Shown in pieces: positions 8,905 to 17,668 of a stretch of DNA of 64,000 nt (within the stretch, counting starts at the first letter, position 1; each line of letters opens with the position of its first letter). The position numbers and the translations under genes are program-made. Source of the DNA: Erythrobacter longus (GTDB lineage: Bacteria; Pseudomonadota; Alphaproteobacteria; Sphingomonadales; Sphingomonadaceae); NCBI RefSeq assembly GCF_000715015.1, contig NZ_JMIW01000006.1, forward strand, positions 157,001 through 221,000. The letters are read 5' to 3'. Under the pieces are notes generated by a model. It was given only the letters and a program-made list of their open reading frames with translations, ran no database searches and had not been told where the DNA came from.

Positions 8905-10140
8905 ATGGCACGTCAGTTCACCCGCTCCGAGTTCTATGAGCTCGTCTGGTCCAAGCCGATGACGCACTTGGCCAAGGAATTTGGTCTTTCTGACGTGGCC
9001 TTGCACAAAATCTGTCGCAAACACGATGTGCCCAACCCTCCGCTGGGATGGTGGGCAAAACATGCAGCGGGCCAGAAGGTCAAACGAACACCGCTACCCA
9101 AGCTGAGGTCGGGCATTTCCGATACGATCAACATCGCTGGCGGAGAGCTACGCAACGAGCCCGGTTCCGTCGCGCAAATGCGCGAAGAGGCCCGCGTCCG
9201 GGCCTCGGCATTCGATCCCAAAAAGGTCGATCAGGAACATTCCATCGTAATGCGATCGATGGCCAAGTTGCGCAAGGCAAAGCCCGACGAACAGGGAATG
9301 GTGAGGCTCGCTCAGTCCGGCTTGATCGACGTGGAGATCGCGCCGGATTCAATCGATCGGATCGAGATATCGCTCAACCGAATAGTCACGGCCGCACAGG
9401 TCCAAGGCTTTGAACTCAGCGGCAAGGCTGAACGCGCCGCATTCACGGACGGAAGCGTGATTGTCCCCTTCAATCTAAAGGAAGCAGTTAAGCGGTCGCA
9501 GCACGAGCCCACGCCCGAGGAATTGGCGAAGGAAGAGAAGGAACGAAAACGGCGAGAGCGGCGCTGGGCGCGGAACGATTGGGATTACGTCCCGAGCTTT
9601 TCCTCATTTAGCCATTGGCCAGAACGGGATTATGCACCGACCGGCAAGGTATCGTTCGAGTTCGACCTCTATCTCCGATACTCGTCACCTCTCCGCCGCT
9701 CCTTCAAGGATGCCAAGATCCAGCGCCTGGAAAACATGGCGAACGATATCGCAGTGGGTCTTGCCGTACTGGCTTCTGCGAAGCGCGAGGATGACAGGCG
9801 AGCCGAGGAAGACCGCATCCGTGCGGAAGAAGAAGCGCGTCGGCGCAACGAGGCTAGACGGCTAGCCTATATCGAAGACCGGCGCCTCAAGGTGCTCGAT
9901 CTCGTGTTCGAGCGGGTCGAGAAACGCGACCGCCTGCGCCGCCTAGCCACACAACTAACTGAGGAACTCAAAGCCACGTCCTCGCCGCGTTCCGCCGAGT
10001 TTCTTGACTGGCTCAATGCAATTGTCGAGCGAGCCGAGCGCGCTTCAAGTGTCGAAGGATTCGAGGTGTTGTTCGAGGCTCAACACGTGTTTGGACCAGA
10101 CGATGATAAGGGCTTTTACCCTTCGCGCTATAGCTGGTAA
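8905..10140 (+). CDS. Unknown HTH / coiled-coil protein of the island
   Basis: I do not recognise this 411-residue protein. Residues 1-55 read like a helix-turn-helix (FTRSEFYELVWSKPMTHLAK, then EFGLSDVALHKICRKHDVPN) followed by PPLGWW. Two strongly charged helical stretches, near 195-225 and 285-360 (RRAEEDRIRAEEEARRRNEA), suggest coiled coils. It lies 34 bp after the GIY-YIG gene on the same strand and is probably the last member of the defence operon, possibly as a DNA-binding or regulatory partner. No catalytic motif is visible. Confidence 0.6.
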   Translation: MARQFTRSEFYELVWSKPMTHLAKEFGLSDVALHKICRKHDVPNPPLGWWAKHAAGQKVKRTPLPKLRSGISDTINIAGGELRNEPGSVAQMREEARVRASAFDPKKVDQEHSIVMRSMAKLRKAKPDEQGMVRLAQSGLIDVEIAPDSIDRIEISLNRIVTAAQVQGFELSGKAERAAFTDGSVIVPFNLKEAVKRSQHEPTPEELAKEEKERKRRERRWARNDWDYVPSFSSFSHWPERDYAPTGKVSFEFDLYLRYSSPLRRSFKDAKIQRLENMANDIAVGLAVLASAKREDDRRAEEDRIRAEEEARRRNEARRLAYIEDRRLKVLDLVFERVEKRDRLRRLATQLTEELKATSSPRSAEFLDWLNAIVERAERASSVEGFEVLFEAQHVFGPDDDKGFYPSRYSW

Positions 10141-10217
10141 CCAACATCAAGCCACATGTGACGCAGCTGATAGCCAACCCCCACGATCTCAGGATGTCCG
10201 CTTGCATCCACTCAAAA

Positions 10218-10241
10218 GTGTGGGTCTGAGTGTGGGTCTGG
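10218..10241 (+). repeat. Tandem 12-bp repeat near the island edge
   Basis: GTGTGGGTCTG occurs at 10218-10228 and again at 10230-10240, a 12-bp period. It lies between the last island gene and the integrase remnant, where recombinase arm sites would be expected, but no function is shown. Confidence 0.5.
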
Positions 10242-10247
10242 TGAACT

Positions 10248-10316
10248 CTGAAATCTCCATATCGATCTGATATCAAATCGTTATTTCAGATATAGGTCGG
10301 ACTCCGTCTCCGCCAC
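10248..10316. other. Possible attachment-site remnant
   Basis: CTGAAAT (10248-10254) is inverted as ATTTCAG (10283-10289), and the stretch ends with GGTCGGACTCCGTCTCCGCC (10295-10314). That last piece resembles the T-arm and acceptor end of a tRNA or tmRNA, a common integration target, but it is not an intact RNA gene and no second copy was found in the window. Confidence 0.25.
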
Positions 10317-10417
10317 CTCCTGTTTAAGCCCGCGGAAACCCTGAAGCCCTTGTATTCAAAGGACTCCCCCCCGAAATGTAACAAGTTCTGCTTCAGGTTG
10401 GTAGTTTCGAAGGTCAC

Positions 10418-10787
10418 TTGAGGAAGGTTCGCGGATCATATTACCACTCCATTCGGGATGGAGTGTTCTATCTTCGCCGTGCAGTCCCGTCAGATGCACA
10501 GCCATTTTTCGGCAAAGGTGAGGTCGTAACCTCACCGAAAACGCGCGATCTGGAAGAAGCGCGCCACCTGCTAAACACGGAATTGAGGAACTTCGAGGCC
10601 AAACTGGCGGGCTGCCGAGAGAATGTCGCTCCGGCGGAAAGGGGCAGAGGGGTGGCTACACCCCGACCATGGCGAACATAGGAATGGTGGTGCGACGCTG
10701 GCTCGTTGATCGCGACGAACGGATGGATGCGGGAGGATCTACCGATCAGCTTGAAAATGTCGATGAGACCGGGCGCTGTTTGACTTG
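10418..10787 (+). pseudogene. Tyrosine integrase remnant
   Basis: Codons from 10418 give 87 residues resembling the N-terminal DNA-binding part of phage-type integrases (VFYLRRAVPSDAQPFFGKGE, then TRDLEEARHLLNTELRNFEA), ending at a stop at 10681. A second frame from 10684 continues with MVVRRWLVDRDERMDAGG to 10787, plausibly a shifted continuation. The catalytic domain with its R-H-R-Y residues is missing, so this cannot recombine. It most likely marks the edge of an old integrated element. Confidence 0.6.
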
Positions 10788-10816
10788 ATCAGCTTCGGAC
10801 GCCAAACCCTAACCCG

Positions 10817-12661
10817 ATGATCAGAACTCAATTTAATTTAACCCGCCGCCAAGTCCTTGCCGGGCTTAGCGCTACCACCGCGCTCAGTCTCACCGGATGC
10901 AAGATGGTGGGCGATGATGGCCCTGTCACATCATTGAGCCCTGACGATTGGCTCGAACAAGTCGGCTACAACCTGCTTCGTCATGAACCCGAACGCGCAA
11001 CTAGCCTCGGTGTTGATGTCGGTCAATTCGCTGACCTGCGCGGCAAGCTCGAAGATCAGTCCCAGGCGGGGCAGGATGCTCTTGCGGCGACCTTGCGGCG
11101 CGATCTGGAGATGACGAAATCCTATCCGCGAGATGATTTAAGCCCAGAGCAGCTCACCAGCTTTGAGGCGGTGGAAAGCGGCTATCAAGTCGCGCTGGAC
11201 GGGCTTGCGCTGCCTTATGGCGACATCCCTGTCGGGAGCTGGCGCACTGCACCTTATGTGGTGATCCAGAACGTGGGGTCTTATCTCGACTTGCCGCGCT
11301 TTATGGATTCCAGCCACCCGATTGCTGACGAGGATGACGCGGACTTCTACCTAGAGCGCATGAAGCAGATGCCCGCCGTTTTTGATGGCGAGTTGGAGCG
11401 GATGACAGCGGCAGCCGATATGGGTGTGGTCCCGCCCGGCTTCCTCATCGACAAAGCGATCGCCCAGATGGAGAGCACGATTGCCACCGCCGAGCGGGCC
11501 GAATTGTTTACCTCTTCGCTGTCTGAGCGGTCCGCCGAGGCGGAGCTTAAGAACCCTCCAGTCGAAGAGGCCGCCAAGGTCGAAAGCGAGCAAGTCGTCG
11601 CAGCGCTCAAGCGCCAGCTTGAAGAGCTGAAACGGCAACGCGCCCTTGCGACTAAAGACCCCGGAATGCGCGAGCGTCCGCAAGGGGAAGAATGGTACGA
11701 TTGGGCCCTGCGCTCCAGCACCACCACCAATATGACCGCCGATGAGATTCACAATCAGGGCCTTGAAGAGCTCGAAGAACTGCATGGTCAGATGGACCCG
11801 ATCCTGCGCGAAATCGGGTTCACCAAGGGGACGGTTGGTGAACGCATGCAAGGGCTCAGCCAGGACCCGCGCTACAAATTTGCCGAGGGCGATCCCGGAC
11901 GCGCGGAGATCATGGCCTTCATCAAGGACCGCATTGAATGGATCAAAGGCGAGATGCCGCGCGCGTTCAATACGCTGGTTGATCCTAACTTAGAGGTGCG
12001 TCGCTTGCCGCTCTCCGAAGAACCCGGCGCGCCGGGCGCCTATGGCGGGGCTGGCAGCAAGGATGGCACTATTCCCGGGCGCATGTGGATCAACCTTCGC
12101 ACCACCGATCTGCATCGCAAATATGATCTTGCCGACCTCACCTATCACGAGACCATTCCGGGCCATGTCTGGGAAGGCGAATATTCCAATCGCCTTCCTC
12201 TGATCCGCTTGATCCTTGCTTTTAATCCGTTTTCGGAAGGCTGGGCGCTTTATGCCGAGCAATTGGCGGATGAGCTGGGCGCATATGATGATTTCAAGGT
12301 CGGGCGGCTGGGCTATTTGCAAAGCCTTGCCTTCCGAGCATGCCGGATGGTGGTCGATACGGGCTTGCATTCCAAGGGCTGGAGCAGGGAGCGCGCGGTC
12401 AATTTCTTTGTCGAGCGCAATGGCTCCAAAGAGCAGGAAGTCGCAAGCGAGGTCGACCGCTATTGCAGCTGGCCGGGGCAGGCGACTGGCTACAAATTGG
12501 GCCATAGCCGGATTGCCGATTTGCGGGCCAAGGCGCAAAGCGAGCTTGGTGAGACTTACGATTTGAAGGCCTTCAACGATGCCGTAATATTGGGCGGAAA
12601 TGTGCCGATGGATGTGCTGGCCAAGAACGTGTCGCGCTACATCGACGCGGCAAAAGGCTGA
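10817..12661 (+). CDS. DUF885 family lipoprotein, putative metallopeptidase
   Basis: This 614-residue protein begins with an export signal containing TRRQVLAG, a twin-arginine-like motif, and a lipobox LTGC at about residues 25-28, so it is probably a membrane-anchored periplasmic lipoprotein. The DUF885 signature HETIPGHVWEG near residue 448 supplies an HExxxH-type metal site found in gluzincin-like peptidases; the later FSEGWALYAEQLADELGAYD is also family-typical. Substrate is unknown. It is the first gene to the right of the island and sits upstream of another exported hydrolase on the same strand, 87 bp apart. Confidence 0.85.
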   Translation: MIRTQFNLTRRQVLAGLSATTALSLTGCKMVGDDGPVTSLSPDDWLEQVGYNLLRHEPERATSLGVDVGQFADLRGKLEDQSQAGQDALAATLRRDLEMTKSYPRDDLSPEQLTSFEAVESGYQVALDGLALPYGDIPVGSWRTAPYVVIQNVGSYLDLPRFMDSSHPIADEDDADFYLERMKQMPAVFDGELERMTAAADMGVVPPGFLIDKAIAQMESTIATAERAELFTSSLSERSAEAELKNPPVEEAAKVESEQVVAALKRQLEELKRQRALATKDPGMRERPQGEEWYDWALRSSTTTNMTADEIHNQGLEELEELHGQMDPILREIGFTKGTVGERMQGLSQDPRYKFAEGDPGRAEIMAFIKDRIEWIKGEMPRAFNTLVDPNLEVRRLPLSEEPGAPGAYGGAGSKDGTIPGRMWINLRTTDLHRKYDLADLTYHETIPGHVWEGEYSNRLPLIRLILAFNPFSEGWALYAEQLADELGAYDDFKVGRLGYLQSLAFRACRMVVDTGLHSKGWSRERAVNFFVERNGSKEQEVASEVDRYCSWPGQATGYKLGHSRIADLRAKAQSELGETYDLKAFNDAVILGGNVPMDVLAKNVSRYIDAAKG

Positions 12662-12747
12662 ATATAGGCCACGCACAAGCGGGCCTCGTGACATTAGGAA
12701 AGAGCCGGACTACCAGTCATCAGGGTCTGCCAGTGGAGTTATTGTAT

Positions 12748-15700
12748 ATGCGCCGTTTTACCGTTCGCCGTTTTGTTACCGCAATGCTTTCAGGGACCGT
12801 TCTGGCGAGCGCCAGCGTCGCATATGCGGACGATCACGAGGGTGAAGATGATACCAAATGGGATATTCAGGCTCCCCCCGGCGCGACTATCCGCGAAGTC
12901 CCCATCCAGACCGATGAGGGTACTTGGATGGACGTCGATGTGTCGCCTGACGGGCGAACCATCGCGTTCACTATGCTGGGCGATATCTACACCGTTCCGA
13001 TCACGGGCGGCGCGGCGAGGCGGATTGCTGACGGTCTGGCGTGGGAGGTGCACCCGCGCTTTTCACCGGACGGCTCGCTGATCGCCTTCACGTCGGATCG
13101 CGGCGGCGGCGACAATATCTGGATCATGAACGCGGATGGTTCGGACAAGCGGCAACTGACCAAGGAAGACTTCCGCCTCTTGAACCAGCCCACATGGTCA
13201 CCCGATGGGCGTTTTATTGCGGCCAAGAAGCATTTCACCACCCAGCGTTCGCTCGGCACAGGCGAGATCTGGATGTACCATGTCTCTGGCGGCGGCGGCG
13301 TTCAAGTGGTGGAACGGCGCAATGAAGAGCTGCAAAAGGAACTGGGCGAACCGATCTTCGCGCCCGATGGCAAGGCGATTTACTACACCCGCAACACAAC
13401 CGGCGGAAACACATTTATCTATGCGCAGGATTCGATTGCAGGCATTTTTGCGATTGAAAAACACGATCTGGAAAGCGGCGAAGTCTCAACCGTTGTTGAT
13501 GGTTATGGTGGCGCAGTGCGTCCGGCACCTTCGCCAGACGGCAAGGAAATCGCTTTTGTCCGGCGCGATAAAGACACTTCGCAGCTGTGGGTGAAAGATA
13601 TCGCAAGCGGGCGCGAGCGGATGATCTACGATGCGCTTGACCTCGATGTGCAGGAGACCTGGGCAGTCACCGGCGTCTATCCCAATATGGATTGGACGCC
13701 GGACGGCGGCTCAATCGTCTTTTGGGCAGGAGGCAAGCTTAACCGCGTGGACCGCGACGGGGCGAACCATGCGGTGATCCCCTTTAGCGTGAATGACACG
13801 CGCGGCATTGCCGATGCGCCGCATCCGGTGATCGAAGTTGCGCCTGATCGTTTCACCACCAGAATGGCCAAATTCGGAACGCTCTCGCCCGATGGCAGCC
13901 GGGTTGTGTTTGAAACGCTCGGCAAATTGCACACGAAATCCGCGCGCGGCCGCGATGGTGCCCGCCCGATGACTGGCGATACCAGCGACGCTGTTGAGGC
14001 ATATCCCGCCTTTAGCCGTGACGGTTCTAAGCTTGCCTTTGTGCGCTGGACCGATGAAGGGCTAGGCGAGATTGTCGTGGCCAATGCCAATGGAGCGAAC
14101 GCGCGCGTTGTATCGCCTATGCCGGGCCATTATGCCAATCTCGCATGGTCGCCCGATGGCCGGACAATCGCTTACGAAAAACGCCGCGGCGGCTATCTCA
14201 CAGCGCCCGAGCAGTCGGAAAATCCGGGCATCTATTTGCAACCGGCGGCTGGCGGCGAGCCTATGTTTGTGACACGCACCGGCTCCACCCCGCAATTTGG
14301 CGCATCAAATGATCGGCTTTTCATGGTCGGACGCGAAGGGGACAAGCTTGCCTTGATGTCTTCTGATCTGGACGGCGAGAAGGTGCGCACTCACGCGACC
14401 GGAAGCCTGGTCAATGATTTCCGCATTGCGCCCGACGGCGCGACAATCGCCTTCCGGCAGAATTACGAAGTGTTCGCAATGCCGGTGATCCCCGGCGGCA
14501 AGCCGGTCGATGTGAACGAGACCAAGGGACCAGTGCCGATCACCATGGTTTCCAAGGGCGGCGCAGACTTCATGGGCTGGGCGCGCGGGGGCGAAACCTT
14601 GTTCTGGTCGATTGGCCCTGAATTAAAGCAAGCGCAGGTCAGCGATTTCTTCGCCTCAAAGCCCAAGGGCGAGGATGATGATGAAGATGGCTATGAAACG
14701 CCGGACAGCGCGATCTCAATGGCGGTCACGGTCAGCAAGCCTGTGCCTTCGGGCACCGTTGCCATCACCGGCGCAAAGATCCTCACCATGGCCGCTGGCC
14801 TCGGCAACGAAGATGCGGGCGTCATTGAAAACGGCGTAATCATCATTGAAGGCGACCGGATCGCGGCCATTGGTGCGGCAGGCGAAGTTGACGTGCCAGC
14901 AGGTGCCACAATCGTCGATGCTAGCGGCAAGGTGGTCATGCCTGGATTTGTCGACGCGCACCACCACGGGCCGCATGGCACGGACGAGCTCATCCCGCAG
15001 CAGAACTGGAGCTTGGTTCAGGATCTGGCGATGGGCACCACGACCACGCATAACCCGTCGAGCGATGCGAGCCTGATCTTCGCCTCGGCTGAGCGGCAGA
15101 TGGCTGGCAAGCTTCTTGCACCGCGCATCTTCTCAACCGGGGAAATCGTCTACGGGGCGAAGGCTCCTTCTGTCTATGCGCGGATCGACACATACGAAGA
15201 AGCGCTCGACCATGTGCGCCGGATCAAGGCCCAAGGTGGCATCTCAATCAAGAACTACAACCAGCCGCGCCGCGAACAGCGCCAGATGGTCGCGCGTGCG
15301 TCGGCTGAGGAAAACATGCTGGTGGTGGCCGAAGGCGGCTCGCTTTTCGGGATGGATATGACCCTCATCGCAGATGGCAACTCGACCATGGAGCACAACG
15401 TGCCCGGCGATGTCTTCTACGAAGATGTGCTGCAATTCTTTGGTCAATCGAACACCAATTACACGCCCACTCTGGCGGTCACCTATGGCGGCCTTGCGGG
15501 CGATCCCTATTGGCGTCAGGCCATGGATGTGTTCGATCACCCGCTGATGATCCACTCCCCGCCAAAGGTGCTTTTGGCAAACAACGCGCGGCGCACCAAG
15601 GCACCCGATTGGGCATTTGTCGATGACAACGCAGCACGCGAGGCCAAGAAGCTCTCCGACCGCGGGATCAAGGTTTCAATCGGCGCGCATGGTCAGCAGC

Positions 15701-16095
15701 CGGGTCTTGGCGCACATTGGGAAATCTGGAGCTTTGCCAGAGGAGGCTTTAGCCCGGTCGAAGCGCTTAAAACTGCGACGATATACCCTGCGCAATCGCT
15801 GGGCATGGAAAAGGACGTGGGCAGTCTTGAGGTCGGCAAGCTCGCTGACCTCTTGGTCCTTACCGCTGATCCCACCGTCAATGTGCGCGACAGCGACAAG
15901 ATCGAAAGCGTGATGATCGGTGGGCGGATGTATGACGCCAAAACGATGCAGGAAGTCGTCACAGGTGACGGTGGACGACGCGCCTATTGGTGGGAAGCTG
16001 GCATGGGCGGCAATGCAGGCGGTTCCGAGCGCGCGACCCACCAAGGTGGTGGCCACAATCACGGCGACGGCGATGGAGACAGTCACTCATACTAG
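12748..16095 (+). CDS. Exported beta-propeller / amidohydrolase fusion
   Basis: This 1115-residue two-domain protein has a signal peptide (MRRFTVRRFVTAMLSGTVLA, then SASVAYA). Residues about 40-630 contain repeated SPDG-type blades (DVSPDGRTIAF, FSPDGSLIAF, APDGKAIYY and more), a TolB/tricorn-like propeller. Residues about 670-1085 form an amidohydrolase: GFVDAHHHGPHG gives the metal histidines, and GSLEVGKLADLLVL is the family end motif. The tail is His/Gly/Asp-rich (HNHGDGDGDSHSY) and may bind metal. The start at 12748 gives a clean signal peptide with GGAG upstream; an upstream in-frame codon at 12688 does not. Probable role is periplasmic hydrolysis of peptides or cyclic amides. Confidence 0.85.
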   Translation: MRRFTVRRFVTAMLSGTVLASASVAYADDHEGEDDTKWDIQAPPGATIREVPIQTDEGTWMDVDVSPDGRTIAFTMLGDIYTVPITGGAARRIADGLAWEVHPRFSPDGSLIAFTSDRGGGDNIWIMNADGSDKRQLTKEDFRLLNQPTWSPDGRFIAAKKHFTTQRSLGTGEIWMYHVSGGGGVQVVERRNEELQKELGEPIFAPDGKAIYYTRNTTGGNTFIYAQDSIAGIFAIEKHDLESGEVSTVVDGYGGAVRPAPSPDGKEIAFVRRDKDTSQLWVKDIASGRERMIYDALDLDVQETWAVTGVYPNMDWTPDGGSIVFWAGGKLNRVDRDGANHAVIPFSVNDTRGIADAPHPVIEVAPDRFTTRMAKFGTLSPDGSRVVFETLGKLHTKSARGRDGARPMTGDTSDAVEAYPAFSRDGSKLAFVRWTDEGLGEIVVANANGANARVVSPMPGHYANLAWSPDGRTIAYEKRRGGYLTAPEQSENPGIYLQPAAGGEPMFVTRTGSTPQFGASNDRLFMVGREGDKLALMSSDLDGEKVRTHATGSLVNDFRIAPDGATIAFRQNYEVFAMPVIPGGKPVDVNETKGPVPITMVSKGGADFMGWARGGETLFWSIGPELKQAQVSDFFASKPKGEDDDEDGYETPDSAISMAVTVSKPVPSGTVAITGAKILTMAAGLGNEDAGVIENGVIIIEGDRIAAIGAAGEVDVPAGATIVDASGKVVMPGFVDAHHHGPHGTDELIPQQNWSLVQDLAMGTTTTHNPSSDASLIFASAERQMAGKLLAPRIFSTGEIVYGAKAPSVYARIDTYEEALDHVRRIKAQGGISIKNYNQPRREQRQMVARASAEENMLVVAEGGSLFGMDMTLIADGNSTMEHNVPGDVFYEDVLQFFGQSNTNYTPTLAVTYGGLAGDPYWRQAMDVFDHPLMIHSPPKVLLANNARRTKAPDWAFVDDNAAREAKKLSDRGIKVSIGAHGQQPGLGAHWEIWSFARGGFSPVEALKTATIYPAQSLGMEKDVGSLEVGKLADLLVLTADPTVNVRDSDKIESVMIGGRMYDAKTMQEVVTGDGGRRAYWWEAGMGGNAGGSERATHQGGGHNHGDGDGDSHSY

Positions 16096-16443
16096 GACCA
16101 ATTCCGAAGGCTAAGCTGTTCGGCAGCAAATGGGTCGTGAGCGAAGTGGCTGCTTTTCGGTGATGGAAAGCTGACCCGCAAAAAAAACGGCCAAAAAATT
16201 GAAGTGATCGCCGGGTAACATCTTGATCGATTGCTCAAGTTCAGCGGTGCCTTCGATTACGCCGCCCTCTTAGCGCGGTCCTGCCACGGGCCACTGTGTT
16301 GTCGTGGATGACTGCGCCTGAGTGGCCACCTTCCAATACGTGGCTGCGATCTGCCAGCAATTCCTGCCAATATCGAACGAGGCTTTAGGTCATGTCCCGC
16401 GAAGCCTCGTTCTGGACTTCAAAAGCGAACGAGCAGCCTCGTT
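16096..16443. other. Intergenic gap with a shared 15-mer
   Basis: This 348-base gap separates two convergent genes. It contains GATGGAAAGCTGACC (16162-16176), found again exactly at 40505-40519 right after another stop codon. Nothing else recognisable is present: no gene, no clear terminator stem. Confidence 0.5.
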
Positions 16444-17667
16444 TCAATCCATGAGCCACAATGCATGGCTGTCGATACGCAGCTTGGTGATAGCGCGCAT
16501 CGCTTCGCAGCGTGCCTCGGCTTCCATCCGGAACGCATCGTGGACCATTCTTTCACCCAGTAGCAAATCTGTCAGGTCGATTTCGCCGAGTTCGTAACCT
16601 CGTCGCAGTTTGAACAGCGCGGCAGTCTGCGCATCAACCGCTTCGCGTGAGCGTTGCCATGCCGCAATCCGGTACCGCGCATCCAACAGGTCCGCGTCGG
16701 CGGTTTCTTCAACATTGAATCGCGCCAGACTTTCCTCGGCTCGTGCGGCCGATGCGTTAGCTGTTGCCTCTCCTGCGAGTGCCCGGCGATGGCCTCCACC
16801 TAGAGGGATGGAGAAGATAAGACCCGCACCCGTTTCCGCTCCACCAAATTCGGAGAAGAGTCTCACGCCGACAGAAGGATCGGCCAGTCGGTCCCTGCCC
16901 ATGCGATCGGCGACAGATGCCATGCGCCTTGTCTCGGCCTGGGCCGCCCCAATCTCATGGCTGTTTGCCACGACCTGGTCCCGCAGTTGGGACAGGCGCG
17001 CATCGGCAATTTCGGGCCGTGGTAAATCCGGCGCCTCGATTGGCAGCGGAAGGCGCGGGAAATGCACCTCAAGACGAGCGCGTGCCATGGCAGCGCTACC
17101 CTCGGAGTGATCCAGTGCCAATTGAGCCTCTGCGAGCGCGGCGCGTGCCTGATCGACATCGAGCTGCGCTGCATCGCGCAATTCCATTCGGCGGGTAATG
17201 GCTACAAGCGATTGTTCGTAATTGATCACCGCGGCTTGATCGACCTTCGCCAGCGCGGTTGCCGAAAGCCAGTCGAACCAGTGAGTGGCAAGCAGCAGCG
17301 CTGCCTGGTGGCGAGCATCTTCCGCAAGGTTGCTGGCGGCCACAATGCCATATTCGCCGATCTCGCGATCAAGCCTTGCCTTTCCCGGCAATCTGATCGC
17401 ACGGGTCAGCTGGGCATCGTATTCATCAAACTCGCCGCCCAGATCGACTCTGCGGCGCGTGTAGCTGCCCGACAGGGTGAATTCGTGCGGCCCCCTGCGC
17501 AGACCTTGAGCGCGCGCGCGGGCCGCTTCGACCCGGGCGCGAGCGGCTACAACAGCTGGATGCTCGTCGAGCACTTCCTGGACGGCCGCTTCGTCGGGCA
17601 GACCGGGTTCTGCGACGAGGGGGGAAGCCAGGAGGAGCGCAGCCATGAAGATTGCGGTCAAACGCAT
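16444..17667 (-). CDS. czcC: TolC family outer-membrane channel of a metal efflux system
   Basis: This 407-residue protein has a signal peptide (MRLTAIFMAALLLASPLVAE) and the long paired helices of TolC-type channels, with typical duplicated segments such as ARARVEAARARAQGLRRG and DQARAALAEAQLALDHSEGS. By position it is the outer-membrane part of the CzcCBA-like tripartite pump. It begins 1 bp after the RND stop with GGGGAGGA as ribosome site inside the RND end, so it is translationally linked. Start 17667 is chosen for signal peptide and ribosome site. Channel specificity cannot be read from the sequence. Confidence 0.85.
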   Translation of the reverse strand: MRLTAIFMAALLLASPLVAEPGLPDEAAVQEVLDEHPAVVAARARVEAARARAQGLRRGPHEFTLSGSYTRRRVDLGGEFDEYDAQLTRAIRLPGKARLDREIGEYGIVAASNLAEDARHQAALLLATHWFDWLSATALAKVDQAAVINYEQSLVAITRRMELRDAAQLDVDQARAALAEAQLALDHSEGSAAMARARLEVHFPRLPLPIEAPDLPRPEIADARLSQLRDQVVANSHEIGAAQAETRRMASVADRMGRDRLADPSVGVRLFSEFGGAETGAGLIFSIPLGGGHRRALAGEATANASAARAEESLARFNVEETADADLLDARYRIAAWQRSREAVDAQTAALFKLRRGYELGEIDLTDLLLGERMVHDAFRMEAEARCEAMRAITKLRIDSHALWLMD

Positions 17668-17668
17668 G

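Larger units (their letters stand above)
1..10816. mobile_element. Eroded integrative element / defence island (right part)
   Basis: A plasmid-like tail-less ssb, a restriction-like gene series, a toxin-antitoxin pair and an integrase fragment are grouped before ordinary chromosomal genes begin at 10817. The left boundary lies outside the window, and no flanking direct repeat could be paired, so the extent is inferred from gene content only. Confidence 0.45.

Noticed and set aside
10295-10316. tRNA or tmRNA gene
   Set aside because: Only a T-arm/acceptor-like end is visible; no cloverleaf can be built upstream.
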